DNA of 64,000 bases from Alphaproteobacteria bacterium (GTDB lineage: Bacteria; Pseudomonadota; Alphaproteobacteria; Sphingomonadales; Sphingomonadaceae), in assembly GCA_018823325.1 (NCBI GenBank), contig JAHJIJ010000024.1, positions 1 to 64,000 of the forward strand, read 5' to 3'. A model generated the notes under the pieces. It was given only the letters and a program-made list of their open reading frames with translations, searched no databases and was not told the DNA's origin. Made by a program: the position numbers and the translations under genes. Positions 53,888-63,936 of the stretch are shown in pieces; the stretch's first letter is position 1; each line of letters starts with the position of its first letter.

Positions 53888-55636
53888 TCAGGCCGGCGCG
53901 AGATCCTCGACATGAAGTTCAGCCGCCGGGCGTGGACCCCAATCGTCGACCTTCGCGCGGCCGGCAAGCCAGAAGCGGGCACCGGGCGAGGCGGAAAGCA
54001 GCATTTGCCCCAGTTCGGTCTCGGCTTGTCGGAACGCCATCGCCTTGAGGGACTTGCCGTCCTCGCCCGCCACGATCGCGCGAACATGCGATGTTCCCAC
54101 GATATCCGCCCGGATCACGCGCACCGGGCCCAGCGCCACGCGCGGCGCAGGCCAGCCGTTGCCGAACGGCCCGGCCAGCTCCATCTTCTGGATCAGATCA
54201 GGCGTGAGACCTGCCGGCGCCACCAGCAGATCGAGCAGCAAAGCGCGAGCCGTGGACGCGCGGGTGACGTCATCCCGAAGCCGTTCCTCCAGAAAATCGC
54301 CGAGCGCGACGACATGCTCCTGTGATACCGTCAGCCCTGCAGCCATGGCGTGCCCGCCGCCGGCGATCAGCAGGCCGTGGTCCTTGGCTGCGAGAATGGC
54401 GGCGCCAAGATCAACCCCCGTCACCGAGCGCCCCGATCCCTTGCCGATTCCCGTGTCGTCAATCGCAATGACGATGGCCGGTTTTCCAGTCTTTTCCTTC
54501 AGACGCCCGGCCACAATGCCGATAACGCCCGGATGCCAGTTCTGGCCAGCCACGACAGCAACGGCCCGGTCTCCCAGCGCGGCAAGAATCTCCTCGGCCT
54601 GCTCCTGGACAGTCCCCTCGATGGCCCGGCGCTCGCCATTGAGGCGATCCAGTTCGGCGGCCAGAGTGGCAGCCTCATCCGGGTCCGACGTGGTAAGCAG
54701 GCGCACGCCGAGATCGGACCGTCCGACACGGCCGCCGGCATTGATGCGCGGTCCGAGCGCAAAGCCAAGGTCCGAGCATTGCGGCGCGCGTTCGAGCCGG
54801 CTCGCGGCAAGCAGCGCATTGAGGCCAATGTTGCTCCGCCGCGCCATGGCCTTGAGACCCTGAGCGACGAAAGCCCGATTGAGGCCTCTGATCAGGGCGA
54901 CGTCCGCCACCGTGCCAAGCGCAACAAGATCGAGAAGGTCGAGCAGGCGCGGCTCGGGCCGGGATGCAAACCAGCCTCGCGCCCTCAGCACGCGGACCAG
55001 CGCTGCGCCCAACAGGAAAGCGACCCCGACAGCGGCGAGATGACCATGGCTGGCGCTCTCATCACACTCGTCGAGCCGGTTGGGATTGACGAGCGCCAGG
55101 GCGTGGGGGAGGGAGGCCGCGCATTTGTGGTGGTCCACAACGATGACGTCCAGACCCACTTCTCGGGCGGCCTCCAGCGCTTCGAAGGCCTGCGCACCGC
55201 AATCCACTGTAACCACCAGACTTGCGCCCTGCCGCGCCAGCGCCACCAGTGCCTCGCCCGAGGGGCCATAGCCTTCCATCAGGCGATCGGGAATATAGAC
55301 GCCGGCTTCCAGCCCGAGATCGCGCAGCAGCCGCACGAGCAATGCGGCGCTGGTGGCGCCGTCCACATCATAATCGCCAAAGATGGTGACCGATTCCCGG
55401 TCCATGACGGCGGCGGCGAGGCGTTCGGCCGCGCGATCCATGTCCTGGAAGATGGACGGATCGGGCATGAAGGCGCGGATGGTCGGCATGCGCTCCCGGT
55501 CCAGCGTGTCATGGGCGCAGCCGCGCGCGCGCAGGAGATCGTCCACCAGATCGCCTGCGCTGCCGCACGGCTCGGGGCCACGCCAACGCCACGCGCGGCC
55601 AGTGAGAGAACGATCTATATCGAGAGCGAAGCGCAT
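53888..55636 (-). CDS. recJ: Single-stranded-DNA-specific exonuclease RecJ
   Basis: DHH-family motifs: VTIFGDYDVDGATSAALLVR (GDYDVDG at 87-93), VTVDCGAQAF, VIVVDHHK (DHH 168-170) and the DHHA1-type GIGKGSGRSVTGVDLG with GGGHAMAAGLTVS near 420-440, and an OB-fold tail. The protein has 582 residues, normal for RecJ. It degrades ssDNA 5' to 3' in recombinational and mismatch repair. It precedes the tRNA-Glu gene on the same strand. The start lacks a strong ribosome site but fits the family N-terminus. Confidence 0.95.
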   Translation of the reverse strand: MRFALDIDRSLTGRAWRWRGPEPCGSAGDLVDDLLRARGCAHDTLDRERMPTIRAFMPDPSIFQDMDRAAERLAAAVMDRESVTIFGDYDVDGATSAALLVRLLRDLGLEAGVYIPDRLMEGYGPSGEALVALARQGASLVVTVDCGAQAFEALEAAREVGLDVIVVDHHKCAASLPHALALVNPNRLDECDESASHGHLAAVGVAFLLGAALVRVLRARGWFASRPEPRLLDLLDLVALGTVADVALIRGLNRAFVAQGLKAMARRSNIGLNALLAASRLERAPQCSDLGFALGPRINAGGRVGRSDLGVRLLTTSDPDEAATLAAELDRLNGERRAIEGTVQEQAEEILAALGDRAVAVVAGQNWHPGVIGIVAGRLKEKTGKPAIVIAIDDTGIGKGSGRSVTGVDLGAAILAAKDHGLLIAGGGHAMAAGLTVSQEHVVALGDFLEERLRDDVTRASTARALLLDLLVAPAGLTPDLIQKMELAGPFGNGWPAPRVALGPVRVIRADIVGTSHVRAIVAGEDGKSLKAMAFRQAETELGQMLLSASPGARFWLAGRAKVDDWGPRPAAELHVEDLAPA

Positions 55637-55969
55637 CGGGTTAATCTTGGCTATCCCTATGGTGTGGAAAAACCGAATTTCATGGGCTTGTCCGGGTGGT
55701 AGCGATCCGTTGTCCGCTCATGGCGGCGGGCTAAGGTTACGAAGGTTACGCACTAATCAAAATATTCTCGCTGCACAGACCCGGCAAACCGAGCCATTCG
55801 TCGTGAGAAGAGGGTGATCCCGCACAGCCATCTCCGGACCGACATATCATGGACATCATTCTGTAGGACAGGCTGCTTGTCCAACTCCCCAAATGAGTCT
55901 CATCTGGCCCGTCCTGCCGCCAATGCGATACACTTTGCAAGCCTTCGCCAATGGAGTAGCTGCGCTACC
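55637..55969. other. 333-bp divergent region between recJ and the ABC transporter
   Basis: No gene. The ATP-binding protein frame is open back to 55814, but that part lacks family similarity. The region should contain promoters for both divergent operons; no operator was identified. Confidence 0.5.
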
Positions 55970-56917
55970 ATGACTGCCATCCTTTCCCTTCGGGGTGTCA
56001 CCAAGCAATATGCCAGCGGCCACAAGGCGCTGGGCAGCATCGATCTGGACGTCGAGGAGGGCGAGATTTTCGCGCTGCTCGGTCCCAATGGCGCCGGCAA
56101 GACGACGCTGATTTCGATCATATGCGGGATCGTGCGGGCGAGCGGCGGGACCGTGCTTGTCGCCGGGCATGACATCGAGCGCGACTACCGGCAGACGCGC
56201 TCGACCATCGGCCTCGTGCCGCAGGAACTGACCACAGACCAGTTCGAGCGGGTGATCGACACAGTGAAATTCAGTCGCGGCCTGTTCGGCAAGCCGCGCA
56301 ACGATGCTCATATCGAGAAAGTGCTGCGCGATCTCTCGCTGTGGGACAAGCGCAACGCCAAGCTGCAGGAGCTTTCCGGCGGCATGAAGCGTCGGGTGAT
56401 GATCGCCAAGGCGCTCGCCCATGAGCCGCGCCTGCTGTTCCTCGACGAGCCCACGGCGGGCGTCGACGTAGAGCTTCGGCGCGACATGTGGGCACTTGTC
56501 CGGCAGCTGCGCGAGAGCGGCGCGACCATCATCCTGACGACCCATTATATCGAGGAAGCCGAGGACATGGCGGATCGCGTCGGTGTGATCAGCGGCGGTG
56601 AGTTGATCCTCGTCGAGGACAAGGCCACGCTGATGAAGAAGCTTGGCAAGAAGACGCTGCGGATCACCCTGAACGAGGCATTGGTAACCGTGCCCGCGGA
56701 ACTTTCGGACTGGTCGGTCACGCTGGAGGGCGACGGCATGGAACTGGAATATGTGTTCGACAGCCAGGCCGAACGGACCGGCATTTCCGGTCTGCTCGGC
56801 AGGCTGGGCACGCTCGGCATCGGCTACAAGGACCTCAACACCAAGGAAAGCTCGCTGGAAGACATCTTCGTGGACCTCGTCCACAAGCCGGCGGCACGGG
56901 CGGAGCGCGTAGCATGA
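55970..56917 (+). CDS. ABC-2 type exporter, ATP-binding protein
   Basis: Nucleotide-binding domain: [12 protein letters not shown] (Walker A 38-45), [15 protein letters not shown] (Q-loop), [20 protein letters not shown] (signature LSGG 135-138) and [19 protein letters not shown] (Walker B 156-160). About 80 residues follow the domain, ending DIFVDLVHK. The start at 55970 (ATGACTGCC) fits the family; the open frame to 55814 does not. The stop overlaps the permease start by four bases (ATGA). Of the DrrA/NodI-type export group; substrate unknown. Confidence 0.92.
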   Translation: MTAILSLRGVTKQYASGHKALGSIDLDVEEGEIFALLGPNGAGKTTLISIICGIVRASGGTVLVAGHDIERDYRQTRSTIGLVPQELTTDQFERVIDTVKFSRGLFGKPRNDAHIEKVLRDLSLWDKRNAKLQELSGGMKRRVMIAKALAHEPRLLFLDEPTAGVDVELRRDMWALVRQLRESGATIILTTHYIEEAEDMADRVGVISGGELILVEDKATLMKKLGKKTLRITLNEALVTVPAELSDWSVTLEGDGMELEYVFDSQAERTGISGLLGRLGTLGIGYKDLNTKESSLEDIFVDLVHKPAARAERVA

Positions 56918-57684
56918 GCGGCCTCAATCTCCATGCGATCCGGGCGATCTATCTCTTCGAGTTACATCGCTTCCAGCGTACGCTGATGACCGGCCTGCTC
57001 GTGCCGGCGCTGACCACCACGCTCTACTTCGTCGTGTTCGGCAGCGCGATCGGCTCGCGCATGACGGAAATTGATGGCATTGCCTATGGTGCCTTCATCG
57101 TGCCGGGCCTGATCATGCTCTCGATGTTCACTGAGAGCATCTTTAATGCCAGCTTCGGCATCTACATGCCCAAATATAGCGGGACCATCTACGAGCTGCT
57201 CTCGGCGCCAGTCTCGGCCCTCGAGACGATCATCGCCTATGTGGGCGCAGCGGCAACGAAGTCGATGATCGTGGGGCTGGTGATTCTCGCGACGGCGCAT
57301 CTCTTCGTGGATCTGCCGATTGCCCACCCGGTTGCGATGCTGCTGTTCATGCTGGTCATTGCAATCAGCTTCTGCCTGTTTGGATTCATCCTGGGCATCT
57401 GGGCGCAGAGCTTCGAGCAGTTGCAGGTGATCCCGCTGCTGGTGGTTATGCCGATGACCTTCCTCGGCGGCGCCTTCTACTCAATCCACATGCTGCCCGA
57501 ACCGTGGCGGACGGCGACAATGTTCAACCCGGTCGTCTATCTGATCAGCGGCTTCCGCTGGACCTTCTTCGGCAAGGGCGACGTGGCCATGGGCGTCTCG
57601 GTCGCGTTCGTGAGCGGGATGCTGGTAGTCTGTCTCGCGGTCATCGCCTGGATGTTCAAGACGGGATACCGCCTCAAGAAATAG
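56914..57684 (+). CDS. ABC-2 type exporter, permease
   Basis: The 256-residue protein has six predicted transmembrane segments and an ABC-2 signature ([60 protein letters not shown]). It starts inside the ATPase gene stop and forms a two-gene operon with it. It is convergent with glpX, with a hairpin between. Typical of drug, polysaccharide or lipid exporters; no substrate can be assigned. Confidence 0.9.
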   Translation: MSGLNLHAIRAIYLFELHRFQRTLMTGLLVPALTTTLYFVVFGSAIGSRMTEIDGIAYGAFIVPGLIMLSMFTESIFNASFGIYMPKYSGTIYELLSAPVSALETIIAYVGAAATKSMIVGLVILATAHLFVDLPIAHPVAMLLFMLVIAISFCLFGFILGIWAQSFEQLQVIPLLVVMPMTFLGGAFYSIHMLPEPWRTATMFNPVVYLISGFRWTFFGKGDVAMGVSVAFVSGMLVVCLAVIAWMFKTGYRLKK

Positions 57685-57722
57685 GGTAGGGCGGTCGCGA
57701 GCGCGAGGTGCCTGAACGACAA

Positions 57723-57752
57723 CCGCCCGCCATGCATGTCGCAGGCGGGCGG
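57723..57752. terminator. Hairpin between convergent ABC and glpX operons
   Basis: A perfect 9-bp stem CCGCCCGCC / GGCGGGCGG with a 12-base loop lies between the two convergent genes. The downstream T run is weak, so it may act with a termination factor. Confidence 0.6.
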
Positions 57753-57777
57753 CGTGTCTTGGCTTTGTGAAAGCGCC

Positions 57778-58767
57778 TCAGGACCGTGCGCGATGCTCGC
57801 CCTTGACCCAGCGGACAGTGCCGGATGAGGCCCGCATCACCACGCTGTTGGTCGTCATCTTGCCGCCGCGCAGGATCTTCACGCCTTCCAGCAGCGAGCC
57901 GTCGGTCACGCCGGTGGCCGCGAAGATACAGTCGCCCTTGGCGAGATCCTCGAGCTTGTAGATCCGGTCGAGATCCGTGATGCCCCACTTGCGGGCGCGG
58001 GCCTTCTCGTCCTCGTTGCGGAACAGCAGCTTGCCGTTGAACTGACCGCCGACGCAGCGCAGGGCCGCACAGGCGAGCACGCCTTCCGGGGCGCCGCCCG
58101 AGCCCATGTACATGTCGATGGTCGTGTCGGGATCGGTCGTGGCGATCACGCCGGCGACATCGCCGTCGCCGATCAGCACGACGCCGCAGCCAATGCTGCG
58201 CAGCTCGGCGATCAGCTTCTCGTGGCGGGGGCGATCCAGCACGCACACGATGATGTCCGAGGGCTTCACACCCTTGGCCTTGGCGACGGCCTCGACATTC
58301 TCGGTTGGGCTCTTGTTCAGATCGATGATGTCCGGCGGATAGCCGGGACCGACGGCAAGCTTCTCCATATAGACGTCGGGCGCGTTGAGGAGATTGCCTT
58401 CCTCGGCAGCGGCCAGCACGGCGAGCGCATTCGGGCCGGCCTTGGCGGTGATGGTGGTGCCTTCGAGCGGATCGAGCGCGATGTCGATCTTGGGGCCGCG
58501 GCCCGGCGCGCCGCCGACCTTCTCGCCGATATAGAGCATGGGCGCTTCGTCCCGCTCGCCTTCGCCGATCACCACGGTGCCGTCCATATAGAGGCCATCA
58601 AAGGCCTTGCGCATGGCTTCGACGGCGGCGGCATCAGCTGCCTTCTCGTCACCCCGGCCCACCAGCTTCGACGCGGCGATGGCCGCCGCCTCGGTGACGC
58701 GCACCATCTCTAGAACGAGTACCCGATCGAGTACGGAACTGGCTTCGACGGAATTCGACTTCCCCAT
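57778..58767 (-). CDS. glpX: Class II fructose-1,6-bisphosphatase
   Basis: Class II FBPase motifs: VLEMVRVTEAAAIAASKL, VVIGEGERDEAPMLYIGEKV (68-77 metal site) and DIALDPLEGTTITAKAGPNA (DPLEGTT 99-105). The C-terminal part has DPDTTIDMYMGSGGAPEGVL and RTV-type final segment. The 329 residues match GlpX. It removes phosphate from fructose-1,6-bisphosphate in gluconeogenesis. It lies just downstream of the homoserine dehydrogenase gene (115 bp), same strand, a pairing common in alphaproteobacteria. Confidence 0.95.
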   Translation of the reverse strand: MGKSNSVEASSVLDRVLVLEMVRVTEAAAIAASKLVGRGDEKAADAAAVEAMRKAFDGLYMDGTVVIGEGERDEAPMLYIGEKVGGAPGRGPKIDIALDPLEGTTITAKAGPNALAVLAAAEEGNLLNAPDVYMEKLAVGPGYPPDIIDLNKSPTENVEAVAKAKGVKPSDIIVCVLDRPRHEKLIAELRSIGCGVVLIGDGDVAGVIATTDPDTTIDMYMGSGGAPEGVLACAALRCVGGQFNGKLLFRNEDEKARARKWGITDLDRIYKLEDLAKGDCIFAATGVTDGSLLEGVKILRGGKMTTNSVVMRASSGTVRWVKGEHRARS

Positions 58768-58881
58768 CCTGCGGCATCCTTCGCTGTTTGATGGGTCCCG
58801 ATAGGCGAGGAATGTTGCAATGTCGATAATGACCCGAGGCCGGTGACGTCACCCTGCGGCGGACGCCACCTAGGCTGCGGT

Positions 58882-60198
58882 TCAGTCGAGGATGTGCATC
58901 AACATCGGATCGCCGAGCAGGCTGTCCGACCCGCCGAGCCGGCGCAGAAGATCATCGATAGCCGAGAGCGCGCCCGGATGGGTCACGATGGCGACCAGAA
59001 CGCCTTCATCAGCCGTGGCCGCACGCTGGATCACGCTCTCGATGGAGACGCCCGCATCGCGCATCGCCGCCGTGATCTCGGCGAGCACGCCGGGGCGGTC
59101 TTCCACCTGGAAGCGCAGATAGGCGCGCCCGATGCGCTGGCCGGTATCGGCCTTCACTTGGCGCTGGAGCCACTCGGCGGGCATGGCGAAGGCCGGGCCA
59201 TATTCGTCGCGCGCGACATCGATCACGTCCGCCACCACTGCCGAAGCGGTCGGCCCCTCGCCAGCGCCGGCGCCCTGGAAGAACAGGCGGCCAACAAAAT
59301 TGCCTTCGGCCACCACGGCATTGAGCGCGCCATCGACATGGGAGAGCGGGTGCTCGAGCGGCACCAGCATCGGGTGAACCCGCTGGAACAGGCCGACATT
59401 GTCGCCACCTTCCGCCTCGCACTCCGCCATGGCGACGAGCCGGACCTTGAAGCCGAGGGCAGCGGCTTCCCGGATATCGGCGGCAAGAACATGGCGAATG
59501 CCGGTGATATCGACCGACCCGAAATCGATCTCGGTGCCAAAGGCCAGGCTGGCGAGAATCGAGAGCTTGTGGGCGGCGTCGATCCCGTCGATGTCGAACG
59601 TGGGGTCGGCCTCGGCATAGCCCTTGGCCTGCGCCTCATCGAGCACCTGATCGAACGGGCTGCCATGCTGCTCCATGGTGGAGAGGATGTAATTGCAGGT
59701 GCCGTTGAGAATGCCATAGACCCGCATGATGCGATTGGCCGCCGCGCCTTCGCGCAGCCCCTTGATGACGGGCACGCCGCCGGCCACTGCCGCTTCATAC
59801 TTCAGCGCAACGCCGCTGCGCTCCGCTTCGTGCGCGAGATCGAGGCCATGATGCGCGATCATCGCTTTGTTGGCCGTGACGAACGGCTTGCCCTGGCTCA
59901 GGCACTGGCGCGCGAGCGTAAGGGCAGGGCCATCGGCACCACCGATCAGTTCAACCACCGTGTCGATGTCGTCGCGCTGGGCGAGGGTAGCCATGTCGTC
60001 CACCCACTCATAGGCCGAGAGGTCGAGTCCCCGGTCCTTGCTGCGGTCCCGCGCGGAAATCGCAACGACCTCGATCGGCCGGCCGGCCCGCCGGGCGATG
60101 AGGTCCCGATTGGTCTCCAGCAGGCGAATAACGCCTGCGCCCACGGTTCCCAGGCCTACAATGGCGAGGCGAAGGGGGCGGGTAGCGGCGTCAGTCAT
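58882..60198 (-). CDS. hom: Homoserine dehydrogenase with C-terminal ACT domain
   Basis: NAD(P)-binding LRLAIVGLGTVGAGVIRLLE (GLGTVG 15-20), catalytic region GVPVIKGLREGAAANRIMRV, YGILNGTCNYIL and AKGYAEADPTFDIDGIDAAH, then an ACT domain (FQVEDRPGVLAEITAAMRDA, GVSIESVIQR) giving threonine feedback. It converts aspartate semialdehyde to homoserine. The ATG at 60198 follows AGGATC; the frame open to 60255 adds an atypical N-terminus. 438 residues, the standard length. Probably cotranscribed with glpX. Confidence 0.94.
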   Translation of the reverse strand: MTDAATRPLRLAIVGLGTVGAGVIRLLETNRDLIARRAGRPIEVVAISARDRSKDRGLDLSAYEWVDDMATLAQRDDIDTVVELIGGADGPALTLARQCLSQGKPFVTANKAMIAHHGLDLAHEAERSGVALKYEAAVAGGVPVIKGLREGAAANRIMRVYGILNGTCNYILSTMEQHGSPFDQVLDEAQAKGYAEADPTFDIDGIDAAHKLSILASLAFGTEIDFGSVDITGIRHVLAADIREAAALGFKVRLVAMAECEAEGGDNVGLFQRVHPMLVPLEHPLSHVDGALNAVVAEGNFVGRLFFQGAGAGEGPTASAVVADVIDVARDEYGPAFAMPAEWLQRQVKADTGQRIGRAYLRFQVEDRPGVLAEITAAMRDAGVSIESVIQRAATADEGVLVAIVTHPGALSAIDDLLRRLGGSDSLLGDPMLMHILD

Positions 60199-60289
60199 GA
60201 TCAGATCCTGCAATTGTTGAGCGGCGGATATGGGCGGTGCATGGTCGCCGCTCATAGCGCCTATTCGCGTTCAGGGAAGGGTGAGTGTC

Positions 60290-61177
60290 CTAAATAACCG
60301 GTGTTTCCGGACGCTCGCAGGGGCCGAGCGCGGCGCGGAATGCTGCATAGTCGCGCGCGGCCGCCTGCGCTTCGGCCCTGCCGAGTTCCGCCAGCGAGAG
60401 TGCCGGAAGCTGATCAGGCAGTCCGCAGGCGAGCCGATACCACAGGAGCGTGTCCTTTTCCGGCACGGTCGCCGCTTCATCAACGATTTCGCCCAGCGAG
60501 ACGCTGAAGTGCGGCTGTTCCTGAGGGCGCCGAATCACGGAGAGGGAGACCGGCGAGCCGTCTTCCGTCTGCAGGAAGATCTGCGTTTCGCCTTCGCCAA
60601 GGATCGCGCCGGGGACATTAAACGCCGAGGTGACGCCGGTGATGGCAGGCGGGGCGTCCGGCATCATCATATCGGCGATGACCTTGCGGGCGAGCGCTTC
60701 GTTGGCCGGACTCCACGGCACCAGCGCTGTGCTGGACGTGAGCTGGAATTCGCTCACTTGGCCACCGACCCGGCCGAAGATCAGGAAGGTTTCCTTCTTG
60801 ATCCCGGGCCGGCGCGCATTTGCGGACGAGCCATCGACCAGGAATGCGATGCGGCGGGCGATGACTCCTTCACTGCGAATCAATCCCAGCGTTTCTGCTT
60901 GTACGTAAAATCTCGTACGTCCCGTCGGAAGATCGGGTGTGCGCTCGGGCTCGAGCGCGGTGACGGAGCGCACTTGAACACGGGCAATGGCCGGCGACGA
61001 GGCGACCAGATCGGCCATGCGAGCATAGGTCAGGCTGGCCTGCTCTGGAGCCGGAGCCGCTCCTTCCTGAGCTGCCAATGTTGAGGAAACAACAGGAAAT
61101 CCGCCGGTGAGCAGCGTCGCCCCGGCAAGGGAAAGGAAGGCTGCTCGGCGCCGGAGGATGCGGCTTCTGTCTGTCAT
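60290..61177 (-). CDS. Exported protein of unknown function
   Basis: The N-terminus (SRILRRRAAFLSLAGATLLT) is a signal peptide, possibly Tat-type (RRR). The mature 255 residues have mixed alpha/beta character: YARMADLVASSPAIARVQVR, RRIAFLVDGSSANARRP and SPVSLSVIRRPQEQPHFSVS. No known domain is recognised; similar exported proteins are conserved in sphingomonads. It is 91 bp upstream of hom on the same strand and divergent from tonB. Function unknown. Confidence 0.75.
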   Translation of the reverse strand: MTDRSRILRRRAAFLSLAGATLLTGGFPVVSSTLAAQEGAAPAPEQASLTYARMADLVASSPAIARVQVRSVTALEPERTPDLPTGRTRFYVQAETLGLIRSEGVIARRIAFLVDGSSANARRPGIKKETFLIFGRVGGQVSEFQLTSSTALVPWSPANEALARKVIADMMMPDAPPAITGVTSAFNVPGAILGEGETQIFLQTEDGSPVSLSVIRRPQEQPHFSVSLGEIVDEAATVPEKDTLLWYRLACGLPDQLPALSLAELGRAEAQAAARDYAAFRAALGPCERPETPVI

Positions 61178-61405
61178 GGTCGAATCTCCGGATCATCTTT
61201 TCAATGACGCTAACATAGGCACTTGAGCCCGAGAGACCATCGTCAACAAAGCGTTTGCTTCACACGTTTTGCCGCGATAGGACATGCCTCGGAATTTAGG
61301 AGCCCGAGCGATCAGGGTCGCACGGAGGGCGATGTGCTTTTGGCATTTCGTCCAAACGTGTTTCTGGTTGTCAGCGCGCATCGAGCTAGGGAGTGTCATT
61401 GCTGA

Positions 61406-62065
61406 ATGGCCTATGCTGACCAGTCACAATCGTCCGGCAGGACGGTTTCTCTTATCATTGTGGCAATCATTCACGCGGTCCTCGGCTATGCGTTCGTGAC
61501 GGGTCTTGGCATCAAGTATGTCAAGCAGGCTGCAGAGCAGCTGAACGTCATTGACGTGGCAGAGGAGCCGCCACCACCTGAGGAGGAGCCGCCGCCACCG
61601 CCGCCTCCGCCGCCAGACATGCCACCACCACCGCCGCCGCCGCCTACAGCGCCGCCGCCGATGATTTCGCTGCCCTCGACGGCACCGGTTTTGGCTCCTC
61701 CGCCACCACCGTCGCCGCCGCCGCCAGCTCCGCCTGCGCCGCCGGCTCCGCCGCCGCCGCCTGTGGTGAGCAAGGCTGCCGCTGCTCGCGGCAATCCGGG
61801 TAGCTGGTTCCGTAATGACGAGGACTATCCTGCCGCCGCGCGCCGTAATGAGGAGCAAGGTACCGTCGGGATTACCTTCGACATCAATTCACAGGGTCGC
61901 GTCGAGAATTGTCGCGTGACATCTTCCAGTGGCAGCCGGTCTCTTGACGAGACGACTTGCTCGCTCGTTACCCGCCGCGGTCGCTACACCGCCGCCAAGG
62001 ACGCAGCCGGTAATTCGTTGAAGTCGACTGCCTCTTTGAGGATTACCTGGAGGCTTGAACGTTAA
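61406..62065 (+). CDS. tonB: TonB energy-transducing protein
   Basis: An N-terminal transmembrane anchor (VSLIIVAIIHAVLGYAFVTG) is followed by a long proline-rich spacer (about 52-123), which spans the periplasm, and a C-terminal TonB domain (WFRNDEDYPAAARRNEEQGT, VGITFDINSQGRVENCRVTS, SLDETTCSLV). It transmits proton-motive energy to outer-membrane receptors. The four-gene order tonB-exbB-exbD-exbD follows. The start at 61406 is preceded by GGGAG at long spacing. The 219-residue length is normal. Confidence 0.95.
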   Translation: MAYADQSQSSGRTVSLIIVAIIHAVLGYAFVTGLGIKYVKQAAEQLNVIDVAEEPPPPEEEPPPPPPPPPDMPPPPPPPPTAPPPMISLPSTAPVLAPPPPPSPPPPAPPAPPAPPPPPVVSKAAAARGNPGSWFRNDEDYPAAARRNEEQGTVGITFDINSQGRVENCRVTSSSGSRSLDETTCSLVTRRGRYTAAKDAAGNSLKSTASLRITWRLER

Positions 62066-62137
62066 TTTTGATTTTGGCCGCCCTGACCCGGGGCGAGGGG
62101 CGGCCCATTCTCCGACTGGTTTGAGAGGAACGAACGA

Positions 62138-62890
62138 ATGTTGATCTATCTTTCCGCAGCCGCTGCGCCGGCCGAAAATCCCTACGGTCTCATGGAAGCC
62201 CTCGAGCAGGGCGGTGTTATTGCCTACGCCACGTTTCTCATTCTCGTGGGCATGTCCGTGTTTTCCTTCTTTATCCTGTTCTCGAAGCTGATCGAGCAGC
62301 AGAAGGTTATCAATCAGGCAAAGAAGGTTCGCGCGACATTCTGGCGCTCGGCGACGCTCAAGGAGGGTTCCGCCAAGCTCGAGAAGAACAGCGCCTACAA
62401 GCAGCTGGTCGATGACGGCATCATGGCTCAGGAACAGCACAGCAAGCTGACCGATCCGGTCGAAGCTCATGACTGGATGCATGCTTCGCTCGCCCGCTCG
62501 GAAGCTGCCATCAACTCGAAGCTCGGCGGTGGTCTGGCCTTCCTCGCGACGGTCGGTGCTACGGCTCCGTTCATCGGTCTGTTCGGTACGGTTATCGGTA
62601 TTTACCGCGCGCTCATCAAGATCGGCGCGTCGGGTCAGGCATCGATTGACGCCGTGGCCGGTCCGGTCGGTGAAGCTCTGATCATGACCGCGCTTGGTCT
62701 GGCCGTGGCCGTTCCGGCTGTGCTCGCCTATAACTGGCTGCAGCGCCGTAACAAGTCGATTGCTGAAGACCTGAGCGGCTTCAACAACGACCTGCTTGGC
62801 TACATGGTGTCGAACGGCGCCGTTCGTCCGGCCGTGGTTGCAGCTCCGGCCGCACCTGCTGCCGCGAAGCCGGCAGCTGCCAAGGCCTGA
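62138..62890 (+). CDS. exbB: ExbB / TolQ-type proton channel subunit
   Basis: A hydrophobic segment (YATFLILVGMSVFSFFILFS) near residues 29-48 is followed by a cytoplasmic loop and two more helices: LAFLATVGATAPFIGLFGTV, then GEALIMTALGLAVAVPAVLA. The Pro/Gly-rich ATAPFIGLFGTV motif is the MotA/TolQ/ExbB signature. Ala/Pro-rich C-terminal tail. It forms the proton channel of the Ton complex. Codon use and spacing (72 bp after tonB) indicate cotranscription. Confidence 0.95.
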   Translation: MLIYLSAAAAPAENPYGLMEALEQGGVIAYATFLILVGMSVFSFFILFSKLIEQQKVINQAKKVRATFWRSATLKEGSAKLEKNSAYKQLVDDGIMAQEQHSKLTDPVEAHDWMHASLARSEAAINSKLGGGLAFLATVGATAPFIGLFGTVIGIYRALIKIGASGQASIDAVAGPVGEALIMTALGLAVAVPAVLAYNWLQRRNKSIAEDLSGFNNDLLGYMVSNGAVRPAVVAAPAAPAAAKPAAAKA

Positions 62891-62990
62891 GCCATCAAGT
62901 GAAGCGGATGGGGCGGCCTGTTGTTGGCCGCCACATCATCCCTCTTCAGGGAGTTAACTGCTTCAAACCCAAGAGTTAGGATTCTGATCG

Positions 62991-63476
62991 ATGGCAATGA
63001 GCTCTGGGGGTGGTGGTGATGACACCCCAATGTCGGACATCAACACGACGCCTCTCGTGGACGTCATGCTGGTGCTTCTCATCATCTTCCTCATCGCAAT
63101 TCCGGTGGTGATCCAGACGGTTGATGTCAATCTTCCGAAGATTGCTTTCGAGCCGACGACGACCAAGCCGGAGAACGTCAACCTCACGGTTCGCGCGGTG
63201 GACGGGCAGTGCGAGGTTTACTGGAACGTCACCAAGGTGAGTGCTGGTGATCTTCTTAACCGCGCTGTCAAGAAGCTGGAGGCCGACATCGAGAAGGTCG
63301 GCGGTGTCGAGAACATGAACCCAGACGATCTGCCCGAGGCGCACATCCGTGCGGACATCGACACACCTTACCGGTGCATCGGTGGTACGATCTTCACGAT
63401 GCAGCGCGCCGGTTATCCGAAGGTTGGTTTCATTTCCGAGCCCGATCCCGCTTCGATCACCGTTCGTCGCCTCTGA
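62991..63476 (+). CDS. exbD: ExbD biopolymer transport protein, copy 1
   Basis: One N-terminal membrane helix (DVMLVLLIIFLIAIPVVIQT) with the conserved Asp in NTTPLVDVMLVLL, then a periplasmic domain including NLTVRAVDGQCEVYWN, DLPEAHIRADIDTPY and GYPKVGFISEPDP. 161 residues, slightly longer than the second copy. ExbD carries the proton-coupled aspartate of the Ton motor. It is 100 bp after exbB. Its cysteine pair is unusual compared with copy 2. Confidence 0.95.
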   Translation: MAMSSGGGGDDTPMSDINTTPLVDVMLVLLIIFLIAIPVVIQTVDVNLPKIAFEPTTTKPENVNLTVRAVDGQCEVYWNVTKVSAGDLLNRAVKKLEADIEKVGGVENMNPDDLPEAHIRADIDTPYRCIGGTIFTMQRAGYPKVGFISEPDPASITVRRL

Positions 63477-63501
63477 CGTCCAAGTTTAGGAGACCAGTCC
63501 C

Positions 63502-63927
63502 ATGGCAATGAGTGGTGGCCGCGACGACGGCGAGCCGATGATGGAAATGAACACGACGCCGTTGATCGACGTCATGCTCGTGCTTCTCATCATGTTCATT
63601 ATTACGATTCCGATCCAGACCCACGCGGTGAAGATCGACCTTCCGCAGAACGCTGACGCACCGCAGAATGTCGTTGATCCGGTCAAGAACCGGCTCACGA
63701 TCGATCCGGCCGGCCTGATTTACTGGAACGGCACACCGGTCGACCGCGTGACGCTGCGCCAGTATCTCGATCAGACCAGCCGGATGGCGCCTGAGCCTGA
63801 GCTCCAGTTCGAGCCGGACGGGTCTGCGCGTTATGTTGTGGTGGATGAGGTCCTCGCCATCATCAAGCGTTCCGGTGTCACGAAGCTCGGCTTCGTCGGC
63901 AATGATCGCTACGGCGGCGTGTTCTGA
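63502..63927 (+). CDS. exbD: ExbD biopolymer transport protein, copy 2
   Basis: Membrane helix DVMLVLLIMFIITIPIQTHA with Asp in NTTPLIDVMLVLL, then a periplasmic domain (KIDLPQNADAPQNVVDPVKN, RLTIDPAGLIYWNG, LDQTSRMAPEPELQF, YVVVDEVLAIIKRSGVTKLG). 141 residues, the standard ExbD length. It follows copy 1 by 25 bp. Paired exbD genes after one exbB are common in sphingomonads and other Gram-negative bacteria. The transcript ends at hairpins starting 63,937. Confidence 0.95.
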   Translation: MAMSGGRDDGEPMMEMNTTPLIDVMLVLLIMFIITIPIQTHAVKIDLPQNADAPQNVVDPVKNRLTIDPAGLIYWNGTPVDRVTLRQYLDQTSRMAPEPELQFEPDGSARYVVVDEVLAIIKRSGVTKLGFVGNDRYGGVF

Positions 63928-63936
63928 TCTTGGCTT

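Noticed and set aside
54350..55702. 450-residue plus-strand open frame
   Set aside because: Antisense to recJ and without any recognisable domain.
58843..60297. 484-residue plus-strand open frame
   Set aside because: Antisense to homoserine dehydrogenase, whose motifs are unambiguous.
61486..61794. Glycine-rich minus-strand frame
   Set aside because: It is the complement of the TonB proline-rich spacer codons.
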